Assembly: GCA_945901245.1 (NCBI GenBank)
Contig: CAMDKY010000003.1
Location: 18,911 to 82,910, forward strand
Source: Polynucleobacter meluiroseus
GTDB lineage: Bacteria; Pseudomonadota; Gammaproteobacteria; Burkholderiales; Burkholderiaceae
Reading direction: 5' to 3'
Length of the DNA stretch: 64,000 nt
Position numbers and translations under genes: made by a program. Under the pieces are notes generated by a model. The model ran no database searches. It was given only the letters and a program-made list of their open reading frames with translations, and was not told the DNA's origin. Shown one piece after another: positions 20,368 to 27,576 of the stretch (its first letter is position 1; each line of letters starts with the position of its first letter).

Positions 20368-20669
20368 AGCGTTATGCCAGCCTCACGTTGGTGCCGGATT
20401 GTCAAAATCCAAACCTGCGCATCATCTTCAATGCTGTACAAAGCCACGTAGCCTGTTTTGCCATACGAAATAACCAGCTCGCGCAAATCGCCTTCGATTA
20501 TCTGATCGCTTTGTACTAGCCTGCCAATAAATGGATGCTGTTTTAGGATCAGTAGGCCATCTTCAATGAGGTCGATTGCCTTGCTTGCCGCAATTTTGTC
20601 AAATTCAAGTAAAAAGTCAGTTAGGCGGATAAGGTCGTTGTAGGCGCGTTCTGTGAGGGCGACCTTCAC
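20364..20669 (-). CDS. RelE/ParE-superfamily toxin
   Basis: A 101-residue protein with the ParE/RelE layout: an N-terminal helical pair (ERAYNDLIRLTDFLLEFD), a central helix and a C-terminal sheet with IEGDLRELVISYGKTGYVALY and a final WILTIRHQREAG, which matches the conserved IRHQRE-type ending of ParE toxins. Such toxins cleave ribosome-bound mRNA or poison gyrase; which applies is unknown. It overlaps the antitoxin gene by ATGA, the usual order antitoxin then toxin. The stop overlaps the tilS end. Confidence 0.83.
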   Translation of the reverse strand: MKVALTERAYNDLIRLTDFLLEFDKIAASKAIDLIEDGLLILKQHPFIGRLVQSDQIIEGDLRELVISYGKTGYVALYSIEDDAQVWILTIRHQREAGITL

Positions 20670-20971
20670 CCTTGCTTCACCTTCGGCGTTTTTTTGCTTG
20701 TTATTTGTGATCGTAGCCGTTCAAACGCATCGCCCAACTGAATTACTTTGCCAGTCTTGATTGTGGATTTGCGCGATTCAATTGCATCCTTGATAAAACT
20801 ATGACGCATCGATTGCTGCTCGGTTGCGCGCTTAATGGCCTCGACCATGAAGGCATGGGTTGTCATACCCAGTTCCTTCGCTGCCGTTGCAGAATGCTTC
20901 CTTAGCGTCTCGCTCAGCTTGATCGAGGTTGTGCTGGATTTGTTATTTGTTTTGCTGCTGATTTTGCTCAT
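20666..20971 (-). CDS. Ribbon-helix-helix antitoxin
   Basis: A 101-residue protein whose middle part, SIKLSETLRKHSATAAKELG followed by MTTHAFMVEAIKRATE, has the strand-helix-helix pattern of RHH DNA-binding antitoxins. The N terminus is Ser/Thr/Lys-rich and the C-terminal 45 residues should wrap the toxin. It probably represses its own promoter; a perfect palindrome 66 bases upstream is a candidate operator. It is translationally coupled to the downstream toxin. Confidence 0.8.
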   Translation of the reverse strand: MSKISSKTNNKSSTTSIKLSETLRKHSATAAKELGMTTHAFMVEAIKRATEQQSMRHSFIKDAIESRKSTIKTGKVIQLGDAFERLRSQITSKKTPKVKQG

Positions 20972-21036
20972 GGATACTTTCTGCGGTATTAAACGATCGA
21001 TAAGAGCAGGTGTGAGTGCAAAATGATTGCCTCAAA

Positions 21037-21054
21037 GTGTTACTTTAGTAACAC
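21037..21054. promoter_or_regulatory. Palindrome GTGTTAC-TTTA-GTAACAC, candidate antitoxin operator
   Basis: A perfect seven-base inverted repeat with four-base spacer lies in the divergent region between the antitoxin gene and lysC. RHH antitoxins bind short palindromes near their own promoter, so autoregulation is the first guess; an effect on lysC is possible. There is no U-tract, so a terminator is less likely. Confidence 0.45.
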
Positions 21055-21164
21055 CTATTCTAATTAGTCAGTAGGCTGTCGTCAAGCCATCAAGGCGAGT
21101 TGCGATAAGAAGACTGTAAAATAGCCTTTTAGGCAATTCGCCCCCTTTTTTAACTGCATACCCT

Positions 21165-22415
21165 ATGGCATTAATTGTTCACAAATACGGCGGCACCTCG
21201 ATGGGCTCAGTTGAGCGCATTCAGAATGTGGCCAAACGCGTCGCTAAATGGATGCGCGCCGGTCACCAGGTCGTGGTTGTGCCATCGGCAATGTCCGGTG
21301 AAACCAATCGCTTACTTGGCCTTGCTCGCGAAATCGAACCGAACGCTAACCCCAGGGAACTCGATCAAATCGCCTCGACGGGCGAGCAGGTCAGTTCGGG
21401 TTTATTGGCCCTAGCACTCCATAAAGAAGGCATTGATGCAGTCAGCTACGCAGGTTGGCAGGTGACTATTCGTACGGACTCTGCTTTTACCAAAGCGCGC
21501 ATCATGGGAATCGATGATCAAAAGATCATGGCTGATCTCAACGCGGGTAGGGCAGTGGTCGTAACGGGTTTTCAGGGGGTTGATCCCGAGGGCAATATTA
21601 CGACCCTGGGCCGCGGCGGCTCAGATACCTCGGCAGTGGCCATGGCGGCTGCACTCAAGGCAGATGAATGTTTAATCTATACCGATGTGGATGGGGTCTA
21701 CACCACAGATCCACGGGTATGTGAAGATGCTCGCCGCCTAGATCAGATTACGTTTGAAGAGATGTTGGAAATGGCTAGCCTCGGCTCTAAAGTATTGCAA
21801 ATTCGTTCGGTTGAATTTGCGGGAAAGTACAAAGTTAAAACTCGGGTTCTGTCTTCCCTGACAGACCCGCTGATACCCCTCGACATGGAGATGAAGTCGG
21901 GTACCTTGATTACATTTGAAGAGGACAGCACCATGGAAGCCGCCGTTATTTCAGGCATTGCCTTTGCACGTGACGAAGCCAAGATTACCGTACTTAGCGT
22001 GCCGGATCGCCCCGGCATCGCTTATCAAATTCTGGGACCCATAGCCGATGCCAATATTGATGTTGATATGATTATTCAGAATCAGTCTGTCGATGGCAAA
22101 ACCGACTTTACATTTACTGTACCCAGAGCCGATTACCAAAAGTCCATGGATCTATTGAAGAATACGGTTCAAACGCACATTGATGCAAAAGAAATTGCTG
22201 GAGACCCGAAGGTCTCAAAAGTCTCCGTGGTTGGTGTAGGTATGCGCTCCCACGTGGGTGTCGCGAGCAAGATGTTCCGCACCTTATCGGAAGAGGGCAT
22301 CAATATTTTGATGATTTCGACGAGCGAGATCAAGATTTCAGTGGTGATTGATGAAAAGTACATGGAGCTTGCCGTACGTGCCCTGCACAAGGCGTTTGAG
22401 CTTGATCAACAGTAA
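21165..22415 (+). CDS. lysC: Aspartate kinase
   Basis: A 416-residue enzyme that phosphorylates aspartate for lysine, threonine, methionine and diaminopimelate synthesis. It starts MALIVHKYGGTSMGS, with the nucleotide and aspartate sites in FQGVDPEGNITTLGRGGSDT and YTDVDGVYTTDPR. Two ACT domains at about residues 265-415 (VLSVPDRPGIAYQIL, VVGVGMRSHVGVA) imply feedback control by lysine and/or threonine. No lysine riboswitch is seen upstream. A nested hairpin and tRNA-Ser follow directly. Confidence 0.96.
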   Translation: MALIVHKYGGTSMGSVERIQNVAKRVAKWMRAGHQVVVVPSAMSGETNRLLGLAREIEPNANPRELDQIASTGEQVSSGLLALALHKEGIDAVSYAGWQVTIRTDSAFTKARIMGIDDQKIMADLNAGRAVVVTGFQGVDPEGNITTLGRGGSDTSAVAMAAALKADECLIYTDVDGVYTTDPRVCEDARRLDQITFEEMLEMASLGSKVLQIRSVEFAGKYKVKTRVLSSLTDPLIPLDMEMKSGTLITFEEDSTMEAAVISGIAFARDEAKITVLSVPDRPGIAYQILGPIADANIDVDMIIQNQSVDGKTDFTFTVPRADYQKSMDLLKNTVQTHIDAKEIAGDPKVSKVSVVGVGMRSHVGVASKMFRTLSEEGINILMISTSEIKISVVIDEKYMELAVRALHKAFELDQQ

Positions 22416-22421
22416 GAAAAT

Positions 22422-22454
22422 CCCACAGAAACGGCGCATCCGTTAAACTGTGGG
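22422..22454 (+). other. Nested inverted repeat between lysC and tRNA-Ser
   Basis: CCCACAG pairs with CTGTGGG, and inside it AACGG pairs with CCGTT around a CGCAT loop. On the plus strand no U-run follows, so it is not a standard terminator; it may protect the lysC 3' end or mark processing of a lysC-tRNA transcript. Confidence 0.5.
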
Positions 22455-22467
22455 CTGTTAGAAATAC

Positions 22468-22562
22468 GGAGACGTGGCCGAGCTGGTCGAAGGCACGCCC
22501 CTGCTAAGGGAGCATCGGGGCTAAAACTCTGATCGGAGGTTCGAATCCTCTCGTCTCCGCCA
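22468..22562 (+). tRNA. serT: tRNA-Ser (anticodon GCU)
   Basis: The acceptor arm GGAGACG pairs with CGTCTCC, followed by G and an encoded CCA. The anticodon loop CTGCTAA gives GCU. A long variable arm, as in class II tRNAs, explains the 95-base length, and GGTTCGAATCC is the T loop region. It lies 52 bases after lysC and ends in a terminator. Confidence 0.95.
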
Positions 22563-22574
22563 GATTGTGCATAT

Positions 22575-22604
22575 GAGCCCCTGTATTGGGGCTCTTTGTT
22601 TTTA
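22575..22604 (+). terminator. Terminator after tRNA-Ser
   Basis: GAGCCCC and GGGGCTC form a seven-base stem with a six-base loop, followed by a T-rich run. It is 12 bases after the tRNA CCA and argues against any start of the next gene upstream of it. Confidence 0.85.
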
Positions 22605-22669
22605 TTGGTTTTTGTGGCTTAACCGCAGTTGTCGCAATTGATGAGAGCAAAACCCTGATCGTGAATCCA

Positions 22670-23713
22670 ATGATTACCAACCGTCTTGCTGTACTGCTCG
22701 CCTTAATTGGCCTTGGGCTGGGTTGCATATTGGTGATTTGGCCTTTCTTGACCTCATTGGCCTGGGCAGCTATTTTGGTCACCAGTACTTGGGGTATTTT
22801 TAAGCGCTTGGATCGCTTGTTGGGCAATCGCCGCCTTCTGACTGCAACGCTGATGACCTTGCTAGTCACGGTAGTCTTACTTGGCCCAATATCAACGGTT
22901 GCATTGGCGATCTCAGGCAACATCAGCGACCTGAATGCCAATATTGTTGCTAGCTTTCAAGATGGTTTACCAGAACAGGTATTGACGTGGACTCAATACG
23001 TGCCTGTATTAGGCGGCGCAATTGAAAACTACCTTCAGCAATTTGTTCATGACAAAGCGCGACTCAAAGCAGAGTTACAGACCTTAGTGGCTCCTTTACA
23101 TGGGTTTGCATTGGCTAGCGGCCGGGCGGCATTGCAAGGTGTAATCGACATGGCTCTGTCTGTTTTTTTCACCTTCTTTTTCTTTTTGCATGGCAGTAGC
23201 CTTGTGACAAAACTCTCTGTTTTTGCCAAGCGACTCAGTGGCGAGCGCGGCGATAATTTGATTGCCGTTGCCGGAGAAACAGTACACGGCGTTATTTATG
23301 GGGTCCTCGGCACTGCAATGGCGCAAGGCGTTTTGGCCGCGATTGGATTTGCGATTGCCGGCGTGCCGTCATCGGTATTGCTGGGCTTGATTACGTTTTT
23401 CCTGTCAGTCGTGCCAGTAGGGCCTCCATTAGTCTGGGGTGGTGTTGCTTTCTGGCTCTTTCAGCAAAATGAAATGGGCTGGGCCATTTTTGTTTTGATC
23501 TGGGGTTTTTTATTGGTGAGTACGGTTGACAACATTATCAAACCCTTCATTATTAGCCGCGGTTCGCGCCTGCCTTTCGTGGTGGTGTTCTTGGGTGTGC
23601 TGGGTGGCGTGCTTGCTTTTGGTGTGATCGGGGCATTCTTGGGTCCCGTGTTACTGGCGGTTACTTACCAACTCGTTATCGAGTGGACTTCCGATCCAGG
23701 TGAGGGGCGCTAA
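22670..23713 (+). CDS. AI-2E/PerM-family membrane permease
   Basis: A 347-residue polytopic protein. Hydrophobic segments at about residues 4-35, 55-85 and 120-325 give about eight membrane spans, and the signature region VPSSVLLGLITFFLSVVPVG and STVDNIIKPFII identify the AI-2E transporter (PerM/UPF0118) family, of which few members have a known substrate. The start at ATG 22670 is preferred over the frame-extending TTG at 22586, which falls inside the tRNA terminator; GTG 22661 is an alternative. A terminator-like hairpin follows. Confidence 0.85.
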   Translation: MITNRLAVLLALIGLGLGCILVIWPFLTSLAWAAILVTSTWGIFKRLDRLLGNRRLLTATLMTLLVTVVLLGPISTVALAISGNISDLNANIVASFQDGLPEQVLTWTQYVPVLGGAIENYLQQFVHDKARLKAELQTLVAPLHGFALASGRAALQGVIDMALSVFFTFFFFLHGSSLVTKLSVFAKRLSGERGDNLIAVAGETVHGVIYGVLGTAMAQGVLAAIGFAIAGVPSSVLLGLITFFLSVVPVGPPLVWGGVAFWLFQQNEMGWAIFVLIWGFLLVSTVDNIIKPFIISRGSRLPFVVVFLGVLGGVLAFGVIGAFLGPVLLAVTYQLVIEWTSDPGEGR

Positions 23714-23722
23714 CTTAAGCGC

Positions 23723-23766
23723 AATTGATACCCCCATGCATTTCTGGGTATAGCAATTTAATTTTC
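23723..23766 (+). terminator. Probable terminator after the PerM-family gene
   Basis: AATTG-ATACCC pairs with GGGTAT-AG-CAATT with a two-base bulge, followed by TAATTTT. It starts ten bases after the stop codon. Confidence 0.6.
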
Positions 23767-23935
23767 CAGTGTGGCAGTCGTTTTTGATGTACGCACGCCC
23801 CAAATGATTGATTTGCTTACTTGAGACTGGATTTAGGTGCTGTATGAGACATCACGATTGAATTTTTGTGGTGCGCCGAAATCATGCACGCCTAAAATAC
23901 ACAGATAAATGAATGACGTTTGGAAATGAACTGCC

Positions 23936-25129
23936 ATGAGCAATAGAAGCAAACACACCTCCTTCTTTGAATTCTTTTCCAAGGAATCGTCTGGCGGCAT
24001 TATTTTGGCATTGGCTGCCGTTGCTGCCCTCATCATCAGCAACTCATCCTATGGCGATTTATACCAAGCCTTTTTATCGATTCCAGGGCAAGTCATCGTT
24101 GGCGATGCTGGCTTGGTTTTAAATAAGCCCCTGATCGTTTGGGTAAATGACTTATGGATGGCTGCCTTTTTCTTTTTAGTCGGCCTTGAGATAAAGCGGG
24201 AGTTCTTAGCAGGGGAGTTATCGGGTCCAGGTCAATTGACCTTGCCGGCATTATCAGCTCTAGGTGGTATGGCGGTGCCTGCTTTAATCTACGTCGCCCT
24301 CAATCAGGGTGACTCTGCAGCTTTGCAAGGCTGGGCCATTCCAGCGGCAACCGACATTGCTTTTGCGCTCGGCATTGTGGTTTTGTTGGGCAGTAAAGTC
24401 CCGCTGTCGCTTAAAGTATTTTTGACTGCAGTGGCGATTATTGATGACTTATTGGCCATTGTCATCATTGCATTGTTCTATACCTCTTCCTTATCCCTAA
24501 CCATGCTATTAGGTGCTTTTGGCGCCGGATTCGTTTTGTTTATTTTGAATCGCCTCAAAATTACGCGAGTGGATGTATATATCGTCGTGGGCATCGTGAT
24601 GTGGCTCTTTGTATTGAAGTCAGGCGTGCATGCCACCTTGGCTGGGGTGGCTACTGCGCTGGCTATCCCGATGCGCGATAGTCGTGGTAACTCCCCGCTT
24701 GAAACGGTCGAGCATGGCCTGCATCCTTGGGTGGCATTCTTAGTGTTACCTGTCTTTGCATTTTCCAATGCGGGGGTAGTTTTGAGTGGGGTGACACTCG
24801 ATACCCTGCTGGCACCGATTCCGCTGGGCATTATTTTGGGCCTCTTTGTCGGTAAAACCATTGGGGTCTTCGGTGTGAGTTATTTACTCATCCGCTTAGG
24901 CTGGGTGAAAGCACCCGCGGGTGCCAATACCCTGCAATTATTGGGTATTAGTATTTTGTGCGGCATTGGCTTTACGATGAGCCTGTTTGTGGGCGGCTTG
25001 GCTTTTATTGGGCTAGATCCCAGTTACACATTGCAACTCAAAATTGGTGTGCTGGGGGGTTCTTTAATATCTGGCGTCGTTGGTACCGTACTTCTGCTGA
25101 TTGCAGCAAAGCGTAAGAAATCAGTCTAA
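23936..25129 (+). CDS. nhaA: Na+/H+ antiporter NhaA
   Basis: A 397-residue inner-membrane antiporter that exports sodium in exchange for protons. The family motif IPAATDIAFALG is followed by the ion-binding aspartate pair in AIIDDLLAIV, equivalent to D163/D164 of E. coli NhaA. About 12 hydrophobic segments are visible and the length matches. TAAAAT 38 bases upstream of the ATG could be a -10, but I found no good -35. It converges on the esterase gene with four bases between them. Confidence 0.95.
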   Translation: MSNRSKHTSFFEFFSKESSGGIILALAAVAALIISNSSYGDLYQAFLSIPGQVIVGDAGLVLNKPLIVWVNDLWMAAFFFLVGLEIKREFLAGELSGPGQLTLPALSALGGMAVPALIYVALNQGDSAALQGWAIPAATDIAFALGIVVLLGSKVPLSLKVFLTAVAIIDDLLAIVIIALFYTSSLSLTMLLGAFGAGFVLFILNRLKITRVDVYIVVGIVMWLFVLKSGVHATLAGVATALAIPMRDSRGNSPLETVEHGLHPWVAFLVLPVFAFSNAGVVLSGVTLDTLLAPIPLGIILGLFVGKTIGVFGVSYLLIRLGWVKAPAGANTLQLLGISILCGIGFTMSLFVGGLAFIGLDPSYTLQLKIGVLGGSLISGVVGTVLLLIAAKRKKSV

Positions 25130-25133
25130 ACAA

Positions 25134-25799
25134 TTACGCCAGTACGCGCCGTAAAAAATGGCCAATGTCGATCACTTCAATCGGGTGCAGCGAGTGCTCC
25201 ATGGGGTAGTTTTTCCACTGCACATCATAGCCATTGGCTTGCAGGAAGTCGCGCGAGCGTTCACTGCGTTCTGGAATAATTACGGCATCCCAATCGCCAT
25301 GCGCCAAAAAGATAGGGGTATCTTGATTGGCTGGATTGCGCTCTGCCAGCAATGTCGAGGCCAGAGGCAGATAGCCAGAGAGAGCCATAATGCCGCCTAA
25401 GCGCTCCTTAAAACGCAGACCCGTATGCAATACCATCGCACAACCTTGCGAAAAGCCAGCCAACACAATGTGTTTGTATGCAATACCGCGGCTCGCCTCA
25501 CGCTCTATCAATGCATTGATCGCTTTAGCCGAGTTCTGAATGCCCTTTGCATCTTCAAGATCGTTATCGCTTCTACCGATGATGTCATACCAGGCTGGCA
25601 TCACATAGCCGCCATTGACAGTAACTGGCATACTTGGAGCGCTCGGAAACACAAAGCGAATACCAGGTAGGCCATTGAGGTCCAATTGGGGAACAAGGGA
25701 GGCAAAATCATTGCCATCGGCGCCCAGACCATGGAGCCAAATAATGGCGGCAGTAGGCTTGTCGGCGGTCTCAATTTCAATACAGGGCAGCAGTTCCAT
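25134..25799 (-). CDS. Alpha/beta-hydrolase, carboxylesterase/phospholipase family (YpfH/EstB type)
   Basis: A 221-residue serine hydrolase with the oxyanion motif WLHGLGADG near residue 21, the nucleophile S117 in AGFSQG, an aspartate in HGDWDAVI and a histidine in MEHSLHP. This matches the short carboxylesterase/acyl-protein-thioesterase-like family (Abhydrolase_2). Natural substrate unknown. No signal peptide, so cytoplasmic. A promoter with a perfect TTGACA lies just upstream. Confidence 0.9.
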   Translation of the reverse strand: MELLPCIEIETADKPTAAIIWLHGLGADGNDFASLVPQLDLNGLPGIRFVFPSAPSMPVTVNGGYVMPAWYDIIGRSDNDLEDAKGIQNSAKAINALIEREASRGIAYKHIVLAGFSQGCAMVLHTGLRFKERLGGIMALSGYLPLASTLLAERNPANQDTPIFLAHGDWDAVIIPERSERSRDFLQANGYDVQWKNYPMEHSLHPIEVIDIGHFLRRVLA

Positions 25800-25826
25800 G
25801 GAATTCTCGATAAAAGTGAAAAGGGT

Positions 25827-25853
25827 ATTTTAAGTCGAGTATGCTGATGTCAA
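25827..25853 (-). promoter_or_regulatory. Promoter candidate for the esterase gene (TTGACA, 15 bases, TAAAAT)
   Basis: On the minus strand TTGACA is a full -35 consensus and TAAAAT matches five of six -10 positions. The 15-base spacer is short. The -10 lies 27 bases before the ATG at 25799. Confidence 0.55.
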
Positions 25854-25877
25854 CTTAACTCACTGGATTCATCCTTC

Positions 25878-26384
25878 ATGACTATTTCTATGTACCAGGC
25901 CAGCGCGCCACGCCTCATAAACAGTATGCGTAATTTATCCGCCATTTTGGATAAAACCCAAATCTACATCGATATTAAAAAAATCGATCCAGCAGCCTTA
26001 CTGCAATTTAGACTCTTCCCAGACATGCTGAATTTGACCCGGCAAATACAAATCGCCAGCGATACCGCAAAAGGGGTAGTGGCCCGTTTAGCAGGAGTCG
26101 ACATTCCAGCCTTCGAAGACAATGAAACGAGCGTGGCGGAATTGCAGGCACGGATCGCGAAAACCATCGCGTTTATTGAAGGCTTTACACCAGCCCAGAT
26201 CGATGGAACCGAGGATAAGGCGATTGTGACCAAACGGGGCGATAAAGAAACCCATTACACCGGCATGCAGTTTTTGCTGGGTCATGCCATTCCGAACGTG
26301 TACTTTCATGTATCGATTGCCTTTGCCATATTGCGCCATAACGGGGTGGAGATTGGCAAACGGGATTACTTGGGTAATCCATAA
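25878..26384 (+). CDS. DUF1993 family protein
   Basis: A 168-residue protein matching the DUF1993 family as I remember it: start MTISMYQASAPRLINSMRNL, conserved FRLFPDMLNLTRQIQIASDT and the closing YLGNP. The fold is predicted as a DinB-like four-helix bundle that may bind a metal (H at about 149 and 157). Function is not established. No signal peptide. It stands divergent from the esterase gene with a 78-base gap. Confidence 0.82.
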   Translation: MTISMYQASAPRLINSMRNLSAILDKTQIYIDIKKIDPAALLQFRLFPDMLNLTRQIQIASDTAKGVVARLAGVDIPAFEDNETSVAELQARIAKTIAFIEGFTPAQIDGTEDKAIVTKRGDKETHYTGMQFLLGHAIPNVYFHVSIAFAILRHNGVEIGKRDYLGNP

Positions 26385-26404
26385 GACGGACTCCGCAGGA
26401 TACG

Positions 26405-26905
26405 ATGCTGGGTCGCATTTACCGTTTTCTATCTGGCCAACATATTGCAGCCCTTGGTTTTGTTCGTAACGACGGCGGCAGACTGGCTGCAGGATTTCAG
26501 GGAGGAGCGGGGGATTGTGTGGTGAGGGCCATTGCGATTGCTGCTGAGCGGCCGTACATCGAGGTCTATGAGGCCCTGCGCAATGCCAATGCACACTACG
26601 CAGAGCGTAGTACCAGTCGCCTTGCGAAACATATTGCTGCGCGTGGTTCAAGCCCTCGCAATGGTAACCACCGTTCCGTCTTCCACGATTACATTTTGAG
26701 TTTAGGATTTGATTGGGTGCCAACCATGGCAGTGGGACAGGGTTGCCAAGTACACCTGCGCCAAAATGAAATACCAGCAGGCAGGCTCATTGTCAAAGTA
26801 TCCAAACACCTGAGTGCCGTGATTGATGGGGTAATTCACGATACGCATAATCCGGCGCGCGGCGGTAGGCGCTGCGTGTATGGCTATTACATTCAGAAGC
26901 GATAA
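26405..26905 (+). CDS. Small papain-like (cysteine peptidase fold) protein of unknown function
   Basis: I do not recognise a named family. The 166-residue protein has a core GGAGDCVVRAIAIA with C38, then SKHLSAVIDGVIHDT with H135 and D146, in the order Cys-His-Asp expected of a papain-like or transglutaminase-like fold. Similar GDCVVRA proteins occur in phages, from memory. The family usually starts close to NDGGR (residue 22), so the first 20 residues may be untranslated; no better ATG is seen. No signal peptide. It follows the DUF1993 gene by 20 bases and overlaps the thermonuclease gene end by 13. Confidence 0.6.
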   Translation: MLGRIYRFLSGQHIAALGFVRNDGGRLAAGFQGGAGDCVVRAIAIAAERPYIEVYEALRNANAHYAERSTSRLAKHIAARGSSPRNGNHRSVFHDYILSLGFDWVPTMAVGQGCQVHLRQNEIPAGRLIVKVSKHLSAVIDGVIHDTHNPARGGRRCVYGYYIQKR

Positions 26906-27429
26906 CTGTTGGTTGCTTTGGCTGCGCGAGCCTGCTCTTTAGTTTCTTTACGAAAATCCCACGGTGGCACCGGATTGGGATCGGCCCACAATCCTTTTTG
27001 TTTTGCGCGCGCATCCTGCTCAGCTTTTGCATAGCGCAGCGCTTCTTCCTTGGGCTGCTCTTTTGCGTAGTGCTTATAAAACCAAGCATAACCATCCTGA
27101 ATCATCAGTTGATTGATGTCGACACCGCTAAGGTAAATCACGCCGAGGTGGCGTCCATATTGGTCTTTCTTGCGCAGATCCACTTCCACATCTTGTTTAA
27201 AGATGCGGCTCGCTAAATGCTCCCGCGCTTTCGAGCCATAGGCCTGCTTTTTTTCAGGTGTATCAATTCCCACTAAACGAATTTTGAGCTGCTGCTTATC
27301 TTGGGTTAGCAGAGTAATGGTGTCACCGTCACTAATGGCCACAATCAGACCTGGGGTTAGGGGCGCTGCACCAATAGTCGCAGAAGCGAACAGAACAAGG
27401 CTAATCAGCAGGGAGCGAATGGCGATCAT
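26893..27429 (-). CDS. Secreted thermonuclease (staphylococcal nuclease homologue)
   Basis: A 178-residue SNase-family nuclease. A signal peptide (SLLISLVLFASATIGA, cut near residue 22) should export it. The catalytic region has RLVGIDTPEKKQAYG, ending with the Glu-Arg pair, and KDQYGRHLGVIYLSG, then the conserved DINQLMIQDGYAWFYKHY. Such enzymes cut DNA and RNA with calcium and serve nutrient scavenging or defence. The 3' end overlaps the papain-like gene on the other strand. Confidence 0.9.
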   Translation of the reverse strand: MIAIRSLLISLVLFASATIGAAPLTPGLIVAISDGDTITLLTQDKQQLKIRLVGIDTPEKKQAYGSKAREHLASRIFKQDVEVDLRKKDQYGRHLGVIYLSGVDINQLMIQDGYAWFYKHYAKEQPKEEALRYAKAEQDARAKQKGLWADPNPVPPWDFRKETKEQARAAKATNSYRF

Positions 27430-27465
27430 CCGATTATTGTTACATTTTTGGTGATTATTGCCGAA

Positions 27466-27491
27466 TTATTTTGGGTAATTTACCAAAATAA
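27466..27491. promoter_or_regulatory. Long imperfect palindrome in the divergent region upstream of the thermonuclease gene
   Basis: TTATTTTGGGTAA and TTACCAAAATAA form a 12-pair inverted repeat around one T, with a single bulged G. It lies 37 bases upstream of the nuclease ATG and 86 bases before the DUF6352 start, and could be an operator for one or both genes. Confidence 0.5.
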
Positions 27492-27494
27492 ACA

Positions 27495-27512
27495 CCCCTA
27501 ATTTAGTAGGGG
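27495..27512. repeat. Inverted repeat CCCCTA / TAGGGG
   Basis: A perfect six-base stem with a six-base spacer, three bases after the longer palindrome. No U-run follows on either strand, so termination is doubtful. Confidence 0.45.
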
Positions 27513-27576
27513 CTGCAATTTAGGTGACAATTGTGAATACCGTTTTTTTACTGTTTTTATGCAGAGTGAGTTAGAT

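Noticed and set aside
20972-21164. Lysine riboswitch upstream of lysC
   Set aside because: The gap is 193 bases, holds only a short palindrome and lacks the lysine-aptamer core; none is expected in betaproteobacteria.
26088-26723. A 211-codon minus-strand frame across the DUF1993 and papain-like genes
   Set aside because: Cys/His/Arg-rich composition typical of a shadow frame, spans two recognisable genes.
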